NCBI GenBank assembly: GCA_020081605.1
Contig: JAHREC010000009.1
Location: forward strand, 62,001 to 126,000
Origin: Albifimbria verrucaria
Taxonomy: Eukaryota; Ascomycota; Sordariomycetes; Hypocreales; Stachybotryaceae
DNA length: 64,000 nucleotides
Direction of reading: 5' to 3'
The translations under genes were made by a program, and so were the position numbers. Within the stretch, counting starts at the first letter, position 1; every line of letters begins with the position of its first letter. This document shows positions 11,032 to 21,839 of the stretch, in pieces. The notes under the pieces were generated by a model. That model was not told where the DNA came from, searched no databases, and saw nothing but the letters and a program-made list of their open reading frames with translations.

Positions 11032-11551
11032 ATGAAGTTCTCAGTCCTTCTCCAGGCTATTAGCGCGGCCCCTGCCCTCTCTGCAGCTGTGGCTCTCTCG
11101 AACATTGAGACCTCTGAAAGCAAGTCTCCCAAGATATCTCTCTCCATAACCATTGAGTGCTAACCCTCATCATCAATAGTCGATAAGCGCTTAGACTGCA
11201 GATTGACCATCCAGTGGAAGACCAACTGGTATGAGTCAGCCCTGAGAAGATATCGAGTACAGCTCATTACCTCACCCTGTAACGATGACCATCTTTCGCT
11301 ATACTGCCAAAAGGTTCGCTACGCTACGACTGGCGCAGAGAACCCGCAGTGCTACTGGCTGGATGGGGAGTTTGTTATCGATACGAGCCATGCTCAGGGC
11401 CCGGCCGGTTACGAGTAAGTTCTGTGCAACTAATCACATTGAATTCGTTGAATCCTAACACCGTATTTTCAGCGCATACTTGAGGGCTCATCGAGAGGCA
11501 GCCAATTCTTTCAATATTGGCACTCAATGTTACGTTGATCTACGCCTCTAA
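11032..11551 (+). CDS. Small secreted protein, paralogue 2, three exons, Kex2-type site
   Basis: Exons are 11032-11119, 11180-11414 and 11473-11551, giving 133 residues. The signal peptide is MKFSVLLQAISAAPALSAAV; the propeptide ends in DKR, directly before the mature LDCRLTIQWKTNW. It matches paralogue 1 in LRRYRVQLITSP.ND, NPQCYWLDG, the GPAGY turn before intron 2, and TQCYVDLRL at the end. It has more cysteines than paralogue 1 (an extra CND and YCQ). Intron 1 has no suitable GT donor in the right phase. The best reading is a GC-AG intron with donor GCAAGT at 11120, which keeps phase 1 as in the paralogue. The frame is otherwise intact. Confidence 0.78.
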
Positions 11552-12019
11552 ATGTATTTTCGAGGATATGCTTAGGGTTATCCTCTATGTAAGGAGCGGG
11601 TGCTTTAGATATATATGGCTTCGCCCATGTATGTCGATTAAGCTTTTAGTCTGTAACTAGCTTGCTATTATAATTTATAATAGTCAATAAGTTAGATACC
11701 TATAACCTCTTTCTGATAATTGCCTAGATTCAGATAAGAATATACTATCTCGCTCTCTACCTTATAGTTATAGGAATGTCGGTAGGCTACTGGTAATTCT
11801 CTTTATATAGGCATTTTAAATCTATATTAAACACAAAGGTAGTTCGTAATTCTTTTCTATATAACCCATTGATTATATTTAGCTACACTCTAATTGTAAT
11901 AATACAAGCTAATATAATTAAATTATAATTTATTATCCTATAACAAGCTTTATAATTTAATTATATTATTAATTTTTCTAAGTAACAAATAATATACTAT
12001 TTATTTAGTTGAATAATTA
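11552..12019. repeat. AT-rich degenerate sequence
   Basis: From about 11640 to 12020 the sequence is A/T-rich with short reiterated motifs and no coding potential, like the other blocks in the window. The 3' end of the AflR-like gene reads right up to its border. Confidence 0.45.
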
Positions 12020-13232
12020 TTAACTAAGATACAAATCAGCTAAAGCCGATCGGGCCATAGCTAGCGCTTGAACTCTCCTAGGTTTCGCGCTGTTAGGGAT
12101 ATCCCTATCGTCTGTTTCATCCAGAATTGCTCCGTATCTCCTTTCTAACCAGTCAAGATGGTCTGCGATGCCAGGATGATGGTATGATTTTTTAGTCCCC
12201 CATCCTCTCTAGTTATGTCGAATCCATGAAGGTCAGCCCTCAAGAGTGCCCGCATCGTCGTTCGCCAGGCGTGCGGTGGTAATTGATGGTCGTCGTAACT
12301 GAAGGTACATCTATCCTTTTCGACACTGACCTCGCCCCAAAGGCCTCCAAGATCCGATAGGTGAAAGCGTAGGAGATGCCCATCTGCGCCGGCATACTCG
12401 GCTTGCACAATCTCCAGCACAGTTGAGTATGCGCCGATGATGGCAGTTACATTTGCGCATAGCAACTGCAGAGCCCATTGGGATCCACCAACGGAGCCAA
12501 CAATAAGAGTAGCGTTGCACAGGGAGCAGTGTATGGCGTCGTGCAAAAATGCGACGCCATCCGAGCCCGTTTGGTGGCTTCGCCAATGGGGCCGACAAGC
12601 TTCGACACTAGTGCAAATCCTCGGAAGAGCTTGGAAAGACAGATACATGCTGAACCACCTACAGCACCTTCCAATAGACCAGATTGTTCCGGTGATTTGA
12701 GATCTGGTGTTGATGAGTTCAACAGCTTTGTGTTGGAGAACTTATCTGTTTCTGTCGGGGACACATTGTCAAATGTGACACGACCCATGATGTCGAGCCC
12801 AGCAAGTTCCAGCTGAACGGCGGGCGCTGACTCGAGTTCCAACCGGCCAGCGCGTCTAGCTCGTGCAGTTCTGGGGGTTCGGGCATAAATATATCTTTAT
12901 CTAACGAAAAAGCAAGGCCTGGCTGGTCCTCCTGTGTATTAAGGTGGGACTGGCCCTTAGGAATAAGGGCCTGGGTCTCAATATGGTTGGGTAAAATGCG
13001 ACGTTTGATGGACGGCTCATGTTGCCGCAGACTAGGTCGACCCATGGGCTGCTTAGGAGAATAGACACAAGATAATGTATTCCTCAGACATCTCGAGCAG
13101 CCGTGGCGATCCTTCGAACATGCCCGTTTTTGGCGATCTACTATGGTTAGCTGGATCTGTGCAGTGCCTGGCTCACTTACGGCATTCGTCACAAGCTACA
13201 CGATAGACCGAGCCAGTTTCTTCTACAGGCAT
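12020..13232 (-). CDS. Zn(II)2Cys6 regulator of the AflR type, frame interrupted
   Basis: Predicted pathway-specific transcription factor. The N-terminus MPVEETGSVYRVACDEC starts at 13232. An intron (donor GTAAGT, acceptor before ATCGCC near 13143) splits the zinc cluster; joined, it gives the exact C-x2-C-x6-C-x6-C-x2-C-x6-C spacing with ACSKDRHGCSRCLRNTLSC. A linker with MGRPSLRQHEPS follows, as in AflR-like proteins. The C-terminal half reads LHDAIHCSLCNATL, LQLLCANVTAIIGAYSTVL and WLERRYGAILDE. Three single-base losses disturb the frame: near 12843 (GG), near 12545-12549 (A/T run) and near 12150. Each is mended by one base and no in-frame nonsense codon was seen, so the gene may be intact in the organism. 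Confidence 0.7.
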
Positions 13233-13657
13233 GTTAAAGGCTAATTCAGATCCAGCTTTGTCACACTGTCTCGACGAAAATTTGCTCGCGCCGGTGGAAG
13301 CACGGAACGAAGAGACAGGGGGCGGTGATATGAAGCATCGCTATCTGTGAGATGTGGCGGTAAGAGGTAAGACTCAGGACGCTAACGAAGTCCGAGCTTC
13401 AGAGGGGTTTAGTCGAACCCCTGGCCTGGGCATCTTTCTACCCCTGCACCGTACGCCGATTGGCGAAAACTAGCTGCACTCGGGACAACCTTCCGCCTAG
13501 TCGGGGTTGTCTTGATAAGACGATATTTGTTGAATTCTAGCTCAATAAATAACAGAACGTAGCTGCTTTGTGAGTTTAAGGGTAGCTAGGTTAAACAACG
13601 GGAACTCATCTATCATCTTTGGTCATATTGAGGCTTCCTACCATACCAACCCTCAGC
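13233..13657. promoter_or_regulatory. Shared divergent promoter of the AflR-like regulator and the cupin gene
   Basis: The 425 bases lie between two start codons on opposite strands, so both genes must be driven from here. I did not identify a convincing operator. The arrangement suggests that the regulator may control its neighbour, which is inference. Confidence 0.4.
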
Positions 13658-14450
13658 ATGCCTCGTACTCCGTCCAACTTTGGAGAACTTGACTCCATTA
13701 CCTTCGCAGGCAGGCTAACTGAGATCGCCGTCTTTAAATTTGTCCCACCATCCGATTCGGCAACCGTACATCCGCATGGATGTAGACTCATTACAATCCC
13801 GCGTCGGAGCACTTGGAATACCGGTCTACATTGGCATGAGGAGTACACCGAGAGTGTCAGAATCCTCAGAGGCCGTGCTAGCATCACAATAGGTAATCTG
13901 CAAGTCCAGGGCTTGCAGTATCCGCAACTGTACTGACACACTCAAGCTGGTGTCACAAAGAGTTACACAGCAGAAGATGGCATTGTCACCTTTCCAAGGC
14001 TGACTATTCACGGATTTGGCCGCGCAGATGTTAGTCAAGACTCGGACGACGCCGAGGATGTCATCTTGGAGGAATGGGTCGAGCCAGGTACGCTGGCAAG
14101 TATTGAGTAGATTCAATTGCTAACTTACCTTTAGAGGATGGCTTTAAGCTTGTATTCTTCTACAACATCCTAGGTACGCTGCAGGATTGCCAAGGCAAGC
14201 CGGGACTGGGCGACCTGGTGCAGCTTGGAACCACTCTCGCGTACATTGACGAGTATCCAGTGATTCCATTGCCTATGCCGTTTGCCGTAAAAGGCTATGT
14301 ACGCATGCTGGACTGGCAGCCGTGTATGTGTTCGGGCGGCTTTTAGGGTACAAGCCGTGGTTAAAAGAATACACACCAAAACACCTTTGGAATGTAGCAC
14401 AAACCGCAGGTAAGAGGACGAGACCGGCGGTAGGGGCGCTTTGGCCATAG
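13658..14450 (+). CDS. Cupin-fold protein
   Basis: The protein starts MPRTPSNFGELDS. The cupin core is LHWHEEYTESVRILRGRAS, with the HxH-E metal-binding pattern of motif 1. An intron of about 50 nt follows ASITIG (donor GTAATC near 13892, branch site ACTGAC, acceptor near 13945); without it a TGA appears in frame. The frame resumes GVTKSYTAEDGIV, TIHGFG and EEWVEP. A second intron (GTACGC to TTTAG, about 14089-14135) leads to EDGFKLVFFYNILG. The C-terminus reads VRMLDW and then, after one missing base in a G run at 14315-14316, AVYVFGRLLGYKPWLKEYTP. Cupins include isomerases, dioxygenases and binding proteins; the substrate is unknown. It lies between an AflR-like regulator and an oxidoreductase. 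Confidence 0.65.
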
Positions 14451-14886
14451 TAAGCATAGATTTTGAGACGGTAAATGTGGGGAATCAGATGAACTGTTTT
14501 AATCCAAGTTTAAGACCGTAAACATTGCAGCGTAAAAATGATAAAGACACGATTCGTCAACTCAATCTACGAGGATAAACTCGAGGATATTACACTCTGG
14601 CTCTCCTAGATTAGGTTAGTTACAGGTATGACAGGAGATTTGCTCATCAGCTGGCCATTTCAACCAGTTGAGAAAGTAGATGCAAGCTATCACAATTCTA
14701 GCTGACTTCACTTTGACCACAAGCCAACGACGATCGAGAGTAAGATACACCATACGATAGTAGAACGACATGTCAGCACGACACCCATGCACAACATACT
14801 AGATACCAACAGTAAGTAGCAGGCATTTGTATTTAGCTGGACATTGGAAACTGAATTGAATACTTAGCAAAACTAGCCGTCCCTCG
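14451..14886. other. Intergenic, convergent 3' region
   Basis: The space between the 3' ends of the cupin gene and the MDR gene. No coding frame or RNA is recognisable. Confidence 0.45.
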
Positions 14887-15910
14887 TCACTCTATATGCA
14901 CAATAACTCTACCCCCAGAAATCCCCTCTCTCAATTTCGCATAAGCACTAGGTACCTTGTCAAACTCAAATACCTGCCCGATGACCGATCGCAGCTTGCC
15001 CTCTTTCATCCACTGCACCATCCTGTGGAAATCGTCTCGACTGCCGTTATCCCTCACGAAGCGGAAGCGTGGTCCGCCAAATGATGATCGAATCGTCTTC
15101 ATGAGGACGGGCATCATTCTTTGCTCGTTGGATACGCAGCTACTTGCACATAAGTACCGTCAGGGTGTAGGATGCGTTGGACTTGCGCGAACAGCGAAAC
15201 TGGAACTCCGGCCGCATCGATGATGAGGTCAAAGGCGAGCCCGCCTCCAAATCCGCGACAATGTCCGGGCTCACCTGGTAGTTCACCACTCTGTCTGCAC
15301 CGAGTTCTTGCACCAACGGCACGTTTGCACCTGAAGCTGTAGCCATGACTTTAGATGCCCCAAATAGCTTTGCAAGCTGCACTGCGAAAGAGCCAACGCT
15401 GCCACTGCCGCCGTTGACAAAGACATGGGCACCAGGCCGTAAGTTCTCTAGAGCTTTGTATGCTATTCCTGCCGCAACGCCTAGAGCTGCTGCTTCGTCA
15501 AAACCGACTCCGTCTGGCAAGGCAATAAGTTCCGAGGTGGAGGCCACAAGCAGCTGCCCCAAAGCTCCCCACTTTGCTGGTCGCGCGAGGGAGCCAAATA
15601 CGCGCTGCCCTTTGTTGAACTCTTGACAGGATGGGTGCTTGTCCACCACGCGGCCGCTAAAGTCAACGCCTGGTTGTGAGTCCCTTGGCAGACCAGCCGC
15701 AGCCTTCATTAATATATCGGACTCCGGGAGTTTGTAGTCGATGTGATTAAGGGCGGCGGAGACAACTTGTACAAGAACCTGGCTTGGGCGAAGAGAAGTT
15801 GGTTCTGGCGAGGACGCGTGTACATTTAAAGCAAGCGATGATTCGAGCCTGGCGGTAAGAGCCCGTGCACTAGTTCCGTCGTACTGCCAGGCTTTCATTG
15901 TAGCTGACAC
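14887..15910 (-). CDS. Zinc-type (MDR) alcohol dehydrogenase / quinone-reductase-like oxidoreductase
   Basis: The N-terminal GroES-like domain runs from MSATMKAWQYDGTSARAL through LVQVVSAALNHIDYKLPE and GVDFSGRVV. The nucleotide-binding domain has VFVNGGSGSVGSFAVQLAK, the glycine-rich NADPH motif of the quinone oxidoreductase/enoyl reductase branch, and lacks the zinc-binding cysteines of classical ADH. After one missing base in the G/C run at 15240-15242 the frame continues FDLIIDAAGVPVSLF and DGTYVQVAAYPTSK. After a second missing base near 15118 it ends MMPVLMKTIRSSFGGPRFRF and AKLREGISGGRVIVHIE. Total length would be about 340 residues, normal for the family. Such enzymes act alone or as trans-enoyl reductases in secondary metabolism; no PKS or NRPS is adjacent. 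Confidence 0.75.
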
Positions 15911-16597
15911 GACGAAGACGACTAGGTCTCAAAGATGTGGTATTGGAGGAAATTATAAAAATCGTGAAAGGATGAGGATTTATGAGAAAACAGGTACCAT
16001 AATTATTTACTCGTTAAGTTGATTCTTGTCCTTATAGAAGGCCGAATAGGTGGCTCGGCCTAATGCGTGAGCCGATGCGGCGACTTTCAACCTTTCAACT
16101 CCGTGTCACACTACCGAAATGGCCCGCCTGCGATGATACGCCCGTTCATATCTGTTCAGATTATCCGCCCCCGCCTACCTCCAGCTCGGCTAAATTTAGA
16201 TATCGGAGTGACAAAAAGCAACATAACCAAGCGCAATAAGTAGATGATTGTCTTTTTCTTAAGATTTCTAGGAATCAACATATAACCCTGACGCTCTTCT
16301 ACCGCGTTGCGAAAATCCGAACTAATTTCCTGTTGTAATAAAGGGTTTTCTTTTATTGAATTCTTTCCTTAAAAATACTATCTCTAAGACTTTCTTCTCT
16401 ACCTCTAACACGAACTCGAAGGTATACTCTGATTAACCCTATTCAATCCTACACTCTAAACAGTAATTAATCCCTAGAGAACATGTATTCGAGAGATAAA
16501 TTCCACCACACAGTAAGACTGAGCCATCGTCTATAGCATCTGCACGCCTAGTACTCTTCATTAGTAAAACCCCAAACTTGATTTAGAAAAGTATTAC
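15911..16597. other. Intergenic, no gene seen
   Basis: Contains the MDR promoter and a moderately AT-rich stretch from about 16200 to 16560. No protein or RNA gene is supported. Confidence 0.5.
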
Positions 16598-18530
16598 TTA
16601 CACTTGCTTAATGCCTTTGCCACTCATGCCAATGCCATAGTCAGAGCACTTAAATTCTGCAACACACGTACCGAGTGTGCCATCATCCCAATGAATCCCC
16701 GGAAAATCTTCACGGAACTCCATCTTTTTGCTGGCTGTGAAGATCTCGTCGTCGTTCAACTGGCTAAAAGCTTCATCACATGCATTCTTGAGGATTTCTT
16801 TGAGGCCGTCATGTCCAGTATCGCATAAAGGCTCACCATGGGTATCTGAGGCAGTCTGAGACGGGAAAGGTGTTGCGATAGTAGAAGATGCACCGAGACC
16901 AACTGTTATAGTAGCTATACCCCAAGGGGCGTATCTGAACGACGAAAGTGAGTACGAGTTCCAAACCAGAACTGTGCCAAAAGTGGTACTCGTATAAGGC
17001 TCGTCAACAACGGGCGCCTCGGCAGTAGGGGCAGGAGCTTCAGTCGTGGTAACGGGAATGGAGGGCCATGTGGTGTATTTGTTGCATTTACCATCTGTTG
17101 GCGGCGCATGGGTAACGTGCTCCTCGCCATCGATGGTGGTCGTGCAGAGGCAGCTCAACTCCTGCATCGGCCCTCCTCCAACAGGGACACAGAGGCTAGA
17201 GCTGCCGGTTGGCTCTGGTGAAGGAGCTTCAGTAGGGGTGGGGTAGCCTATCAGCTCCTTATAGTTGGCATGCCAAACAGCTGTAAAGACATATTCTGCC
17301 ACGGATGATACAGACGAACTCCGAATCTTCGGGTCTGATACGCCGTCAGGACCGTCTCCACCATCGAATGGGTCCGCGAGGAAATCCAGAATACATCCAC
17401 ACTGATCCCATTTGGTGCTAGTACAGACTTGTAGGGCGCCACCCATGCAGTCATCATCGGAGCATTCAGGCGCATCGTCAGGGCAGCATGTACATCCATT
17501 GATCTCACCAGACGCTGAGCACTGCGATTGACCGTTCTAGAACAATTTGGTATTATTATCAAGGGAAGGCAACATGCGACAGCGAATACACTTACATCAC
17601 CGCCACACGGATCACCTGAGCACCGTGGAGGTTCATTTGGGCAATTTTGCTTTTCGTCACAGGGGCACCCAGCCTGTTCGCCACTAGAACAGAGGCCAAG
17701 CCCATCCGAGCCGCCACAATTCGGGCATTCCTCCTTGGGGTCCCTTTTACACGAAGAATCATCGTCCTTCGCATCCTCGGGCTTCTGGCTGGGTGGCTCT
17801 ATTGCCGCGATTGCCGCAGCACCGCCCGACTCAGCTGCGAGGAATCTTAGCGCGGGCACTTTATTTATACATCATGATCCAGCCGGGTACAGCAGAACTT
17901 ACAGATAGCAACCCAGGCGATGCCACCAGCAAATATAGCAGCCAGCGCAGTCTCCAGCCCCGAACCGCCGTCTGACTCTGTTCTTGTAGCTACCTCGGTC
18001 AATGTGACAGTGGTCTTGTATCGCAAATTCGAATATTGCTCTAAAGTCATTGGTTCAAAGATGACTGGTCCGGACTGTCCATCAACAACTGTCGTCGACG
18101 TAACTCGAGGGTCGTGGTCTCTGTCTTCATGGGAACATTGACAATAATACCCATTGCATAAAGAACCAAATTGAAAGCAATCCCACGTCTGACGGCCCGA
18201 AAGAAGAAGGTCATTGCATATACCATGATGATAGCTATCGCCGCCACACAAATCGCAATGCTTTGGTGGCTTGCCGAGTCTCTCCGGGCAGAAGTGGAAT
18301 GGAATTTGATCCACATACACGTTGTTTTGCGCCACAAAACTTTCAGATTGACTTGGATAATCTCCAGGGACTCCAGCACGGCCAGTCTCCCGTGGAGGAA
18401 TTATTTGGAGAGGACTGCGAGGCTTTGTAGGTGTTGCTGTAATATCAAGTCTCGCTCGGAGGAGACTAGCATTTGCTACACTGCCCGGAACGTCTAATAA
18501 AGACAAAAGCCAAATTGTTCTTATCAGCAT
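16598..18530 (-). CDS. Large cysteine-rich secreted or membrane protein, three exons
   Basis: Exons 18530-17903, 17858-17596 and 17536-16598 join cleanly into 609 residues with no lesion. It begins with a signal peptide (MLIRTIWLLSLL). An N-terminal cysteine-rich part contains HCDLCGGDSYHHGICNDLL and CNGYYCQCSHE. A hydrophobic stretch (ALAAIFAGGIAWVAI) spans the first splice junction and could be a membrane segment. Next is a series of cysteine repeats: CPNCGGSDGLGLCSS, GCPCDEKQNC, CSGDPCGGD, GCTCCPDDAPECSDDDC and WDQCGC. A Thr/Pro-rich region (VTTTEAPAPTAEAP) then leads to a C-terminal domain with two or three more cysteines. Similar C-x-D-x-x-C and GCxC units occur in the 38-kb gene. I recall comparable units beside fungal subgroup C chitinases, but no GH18 domain is present. 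Function is unknown. Confidence 0.7.
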
Positions 18531-19439
18531 AATGAATTTGCTTTTACACAACACAAGCTGTAGTTATTTGAGTTTGTGCTTAGTAAAGAGAAATGGTTGA
18601 GAGGAATCTGGGTAACCGGGAGGATCAGAGCATGCATACTCCCCATCTAGTTATGTTGTTTATATGCCATGTTGTTGCAATATTTCCCTTTGTATTGGTG
18701 GATTGAGTTGTTTTGAGTATTACGACAAAATTAACCCAGTTTTATGGCTGCGCCACTAGATGCTTGGCGATGTGAGGTTGGGTGTTTCTTTGCAGCGAAC
18801 TGTTCATGCATGTTGGTTGACTGAATAGCCCCCAATAATAAGCCGCCCCCGACAAGCTACTATTATTATTGAACCATAGAACTCGACTTGAGGATGCACC
18901 TAGACAAATACTCAAGGATTTGTGTGTGGAACTGATGTTGTTACCAGTGCCTGCTCAATCTAGATCAGTAATAATAGAATAGCACTGCCATCACTTTTGT
19001 TGGTAATCAGATAACCATAAGCCTCAAAATTCAGTCCTACACGGGAAGTAAGACATGGAAAATAGATCACAAATGCGGTGGTGGAGTCTTCCCATCATTG
19101 TTATGGTCATTTGACCTCTAAGCCATCGAATGTTGGCTTGAATGAAACACCATACGAGATTCCTTGTAGAGCCAAAATTAAGTCGCAATATCCTTATCGA
19201 GTTCATGTCTGCGAGGTCTTTGGGCAAAGTCATATTACCAACAGAATGCCTGGCAAGTCCGCATGAGACCGTTAGCTTAAGTATTCCCAAGTTGTCATCT
19301 TGTTCTAGGCCTTTTTCTTAGGTCAAAAGAAAAACATCATTACACGACTCCAGTTATTCCTCATACGCCAGTTCTATCGAGTTCTCCATCTCCATCTCAT
19401 TTCCAATGCATCGCCTTGCCCAGATGAAGACGCTCTTGT
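18531..19439. other. Intergenic, no gene seen
   Basis: Promoter region of the cysteine-rich gene followed by sequence with only short frames. No recognisable feature. Confidence 0.5.
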
Positions 19440-19465
19440 CACTCTTTCTTTGATACCCGCAATGT

Positions 19466-20605
19466 TTGCTAGATATGTTGTTGTTTGTGATGACGCACGT
19501 GGAGCAAGCAGAATCTCGGCCGCGATTGGTGAAGCTATCCTCATGGCAAAAAGTACGAGTGGCACAGACATTCTGGAATCTAGCTATTGCTTACATATTG
19601 TCTTTAGACGCAATAGCCCAGCTCGATGATCTTAGCAAAGACACGACTCAAGCTGCATTTGCGCCATTATTTCAACCAGGAGATATGTTGCATATCAAGG
19701 GTACATCTCTATATCATGGTCAAAACCAAAATTCATTAACCAAAACACAAACAGATTTATATAGCAAGGTGGTAATTCTCCCTGCTAGCGATCTTCTTGT
19801 AACCTTTACTGTAAACCCATACTCGTACAGTGGAGGGAGGAGAGGGATATTGGTCTGATACCAAATTTACCTATACTATCGAAAGAGACGGCGAGACGAT
19901 TGAGAAATCCTTTCCCCACTACAAAATCATTGGTCCAAAGAATCCCACCCCTTATGATGTCGGCTCGTTTACTATCAATGGTAGGTGAAGGTGTTTGACC
20001 CTCCGCTCTTTCTGCTTGAAGATACTTACTGTCTGCAGGATGTGAAGCGTTATTCGGTGATGGCAGCAAGGCTGATATGACCAAGCAGGCCCATGTATAC
20101 GTCGCCCCAAAGAGGTGGGATCCTCCTAGCGGTGACGGGCTGGATCATCGCCCCTCAAAGAGGTTAACAAAGACGGTCTCAAGGAAGGTTTCACGGCCCT
20201 AGACAGTCTTAAACCGTTGTCGGAGACTATATTCCATGAGTTAATGCATGCAGTCGGAGGCAGTGAGTCGAGAATACTAACGAGAAATCTTACGCAAGAA
20301 GCTAAACCTATTCACAGCTGTGAAAATATCTTCATCAAAGCTGGTGGTTGACGATGTACCAGTCCCGGCAATAGGGGACAGGAAAATTTATGGATATGAC
20401 CTGTGTGTCCGAGTAAACCAGAACCGCCATGACAGTCAGGACCCTGCCAAGCAGGTGATGCCTTGGAGGAAGGCCGACTGCCTCATGCTGCTTGCGAAAG
20501 GTAACTACGGAAACCAGAGATATATTTGCAATCAGAACTTGCTAACCTCCACGGTTTCCAGCCTTGTACCTCCAGAATGGCGGTAAGCCAACCTACTGGA
20601 GCCTT
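19466..20605 (+). CDS. HExxH zincin-like protein, 3' end cut off by an AT-rich repeat
   Basis: A metalloprotease-like protein: TIFHELMHAVGG carries the zinc-binding HExxH (20235-20249). It follows VNKDGLKEGFTALDSLKPLS. Introns are 19981-20038, 20263-20317 and 20501-20561. Downstream pieces YGYDLCVRV and ADCLMLLAK joined to ALYLQNGG match the end of M35/deuterolysin-like fungal proteins, where an Asp-containing segment completes the site. The start is uncertain. Two frame problems were seen: near 19845 (G/A run, two bases lost or one gained) and at 20151-20154 (one C lost). The protein runs straight into the AT-rich block near 20600, which replaces the natural C-terminus, so the gene is probably truncated. 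The assignment to M35 is tentative. Confidence 0.55.
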
Positions 20606-21839
20606 ATTTATTTATTTAAGGGTAATAAACTATAATCTTATTTATTTTATATTTACTTTATAGTATAGAATAACCCTTGATTATTATAAGATTAAATAAT
20701 TTATAATAATAAGGAGTTAAAATTTAAGGTAAAGATTATTAATTTCTTTCTTTAAAGTTATAGCTATAGTGAACTTTATATAAAGATTAAATAATCTTTA
20801 AGTAGGTTTATCTCTAGCGTAACTAAAAAGAAGAAAATTATATATAAAGTCTTAGTTCCCTTATCCTAAGCACTTTAGCTTTAATATAATATTAAAGATT
20901 TAATTAAATAAAATAAAAGTTTTTAATATTACCTTTAGTTTTATTTAAATCTAAAGTATTTATTTTAATTTATTAATTATAGAAATAATATTATAAAATC
21001 TTCTAAACTTACTATAATCTAAATTTAAAAGTTAAGTTTAAATATATAGAATCTATTAAAAGGTGAAATGCTCTAAGTTATATATTAACAATCAGCTTAT
21101 ACCCTTCCTAAGAGTAAATGGCTTTTTATACTTGTTACCTTAAGCACTTTATAAGCTCGTCGGTACTTAGTGCGCGACATGTGAACACCTGGTAGAACCC
21201 CAGAAAAACGAGTTTTCATGGCCGAGGTTCTGCATATCCGGCAATAGGTGGAGCAAGATGCGGTCTCGATCTCGCCGCTTCCAGGACGCGAATCTTAAAA
21301 GGGCCTAATTTGGGCTCCGCCTAATTTAAATAGTGTTATTTTGTCTGGAAACATGCCACGCTATAGCTTGGTTTAGCTCGAATCAGAAGCCCACTTGGCT
21401 CAGCGGAGTTCGGGAACAGAGCTGAGTTCTGGGGTTTCTGAGGCTCAGGCGGCTGGATACGCAGGGGACCCTTGTAATCGTCTGCTTGTTCGAGGCAACC
21501 CTTGCCTTAACCATCTTAAACTTGGCTGTCTCGGAGCAGCTGATTATCGACTATTGAACGCTTAGCTAGGTGGGTACCGCCAGAAATGACCCGGAGCTGC
21601 TCTCCTAGACAAATTCAATAGAGTGTGTTCGGGACTAGAGAAAATAAGAAACTACAAACAAATATTACATTATGATCAGATCAAAGCGCCTGGGTTCGGA
21701 GTGCCTATAAGAATTGACAAGTTAGCACTGGCTGAATTCCATCCCTCTTCTCACCCTTCACCGCACATTTCGTTCGTAGTTAGCCTCAGTGTTAATTCTC
21801 TTACCGGTCTCTTTCTTCATAGACTCATTCAACCTGACA
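20606..21839. repeat. AT-rich degenerate repeat (20600-21130) and intergenic sequence
   Basis: The first 530 bases are strongly A/T-rich and truncate the HExxH gene, as expected for an inserted and RIP-degraded element. From 21130 to 21839 composition is normal, with no gene; the last 150 bases are the promoter and leader of the GLEYA gene. Confidence 0.55.

Noticed and set aside
13934..13936. TGA as a nonsense mutation in the cupin gene
   Set aside because: It falls inside a good small intron (GTAATC donor, ACTGAC branch site, AAG acceptor) whose removal restores the frame.
17528..18497. Several open frames of 60-126 codons on the plus strand
   Set aside because: They are antisense to the 609-residue cysteine-rich protein, which has clean splice sites and a signal peptide.
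16598..18530. Possible GH18 chitinase
   Set aside because: Only cysteine units of a kind sometimes found beside chitinases are present; no DxxDxDxE catalytic motif or barrel was seen.
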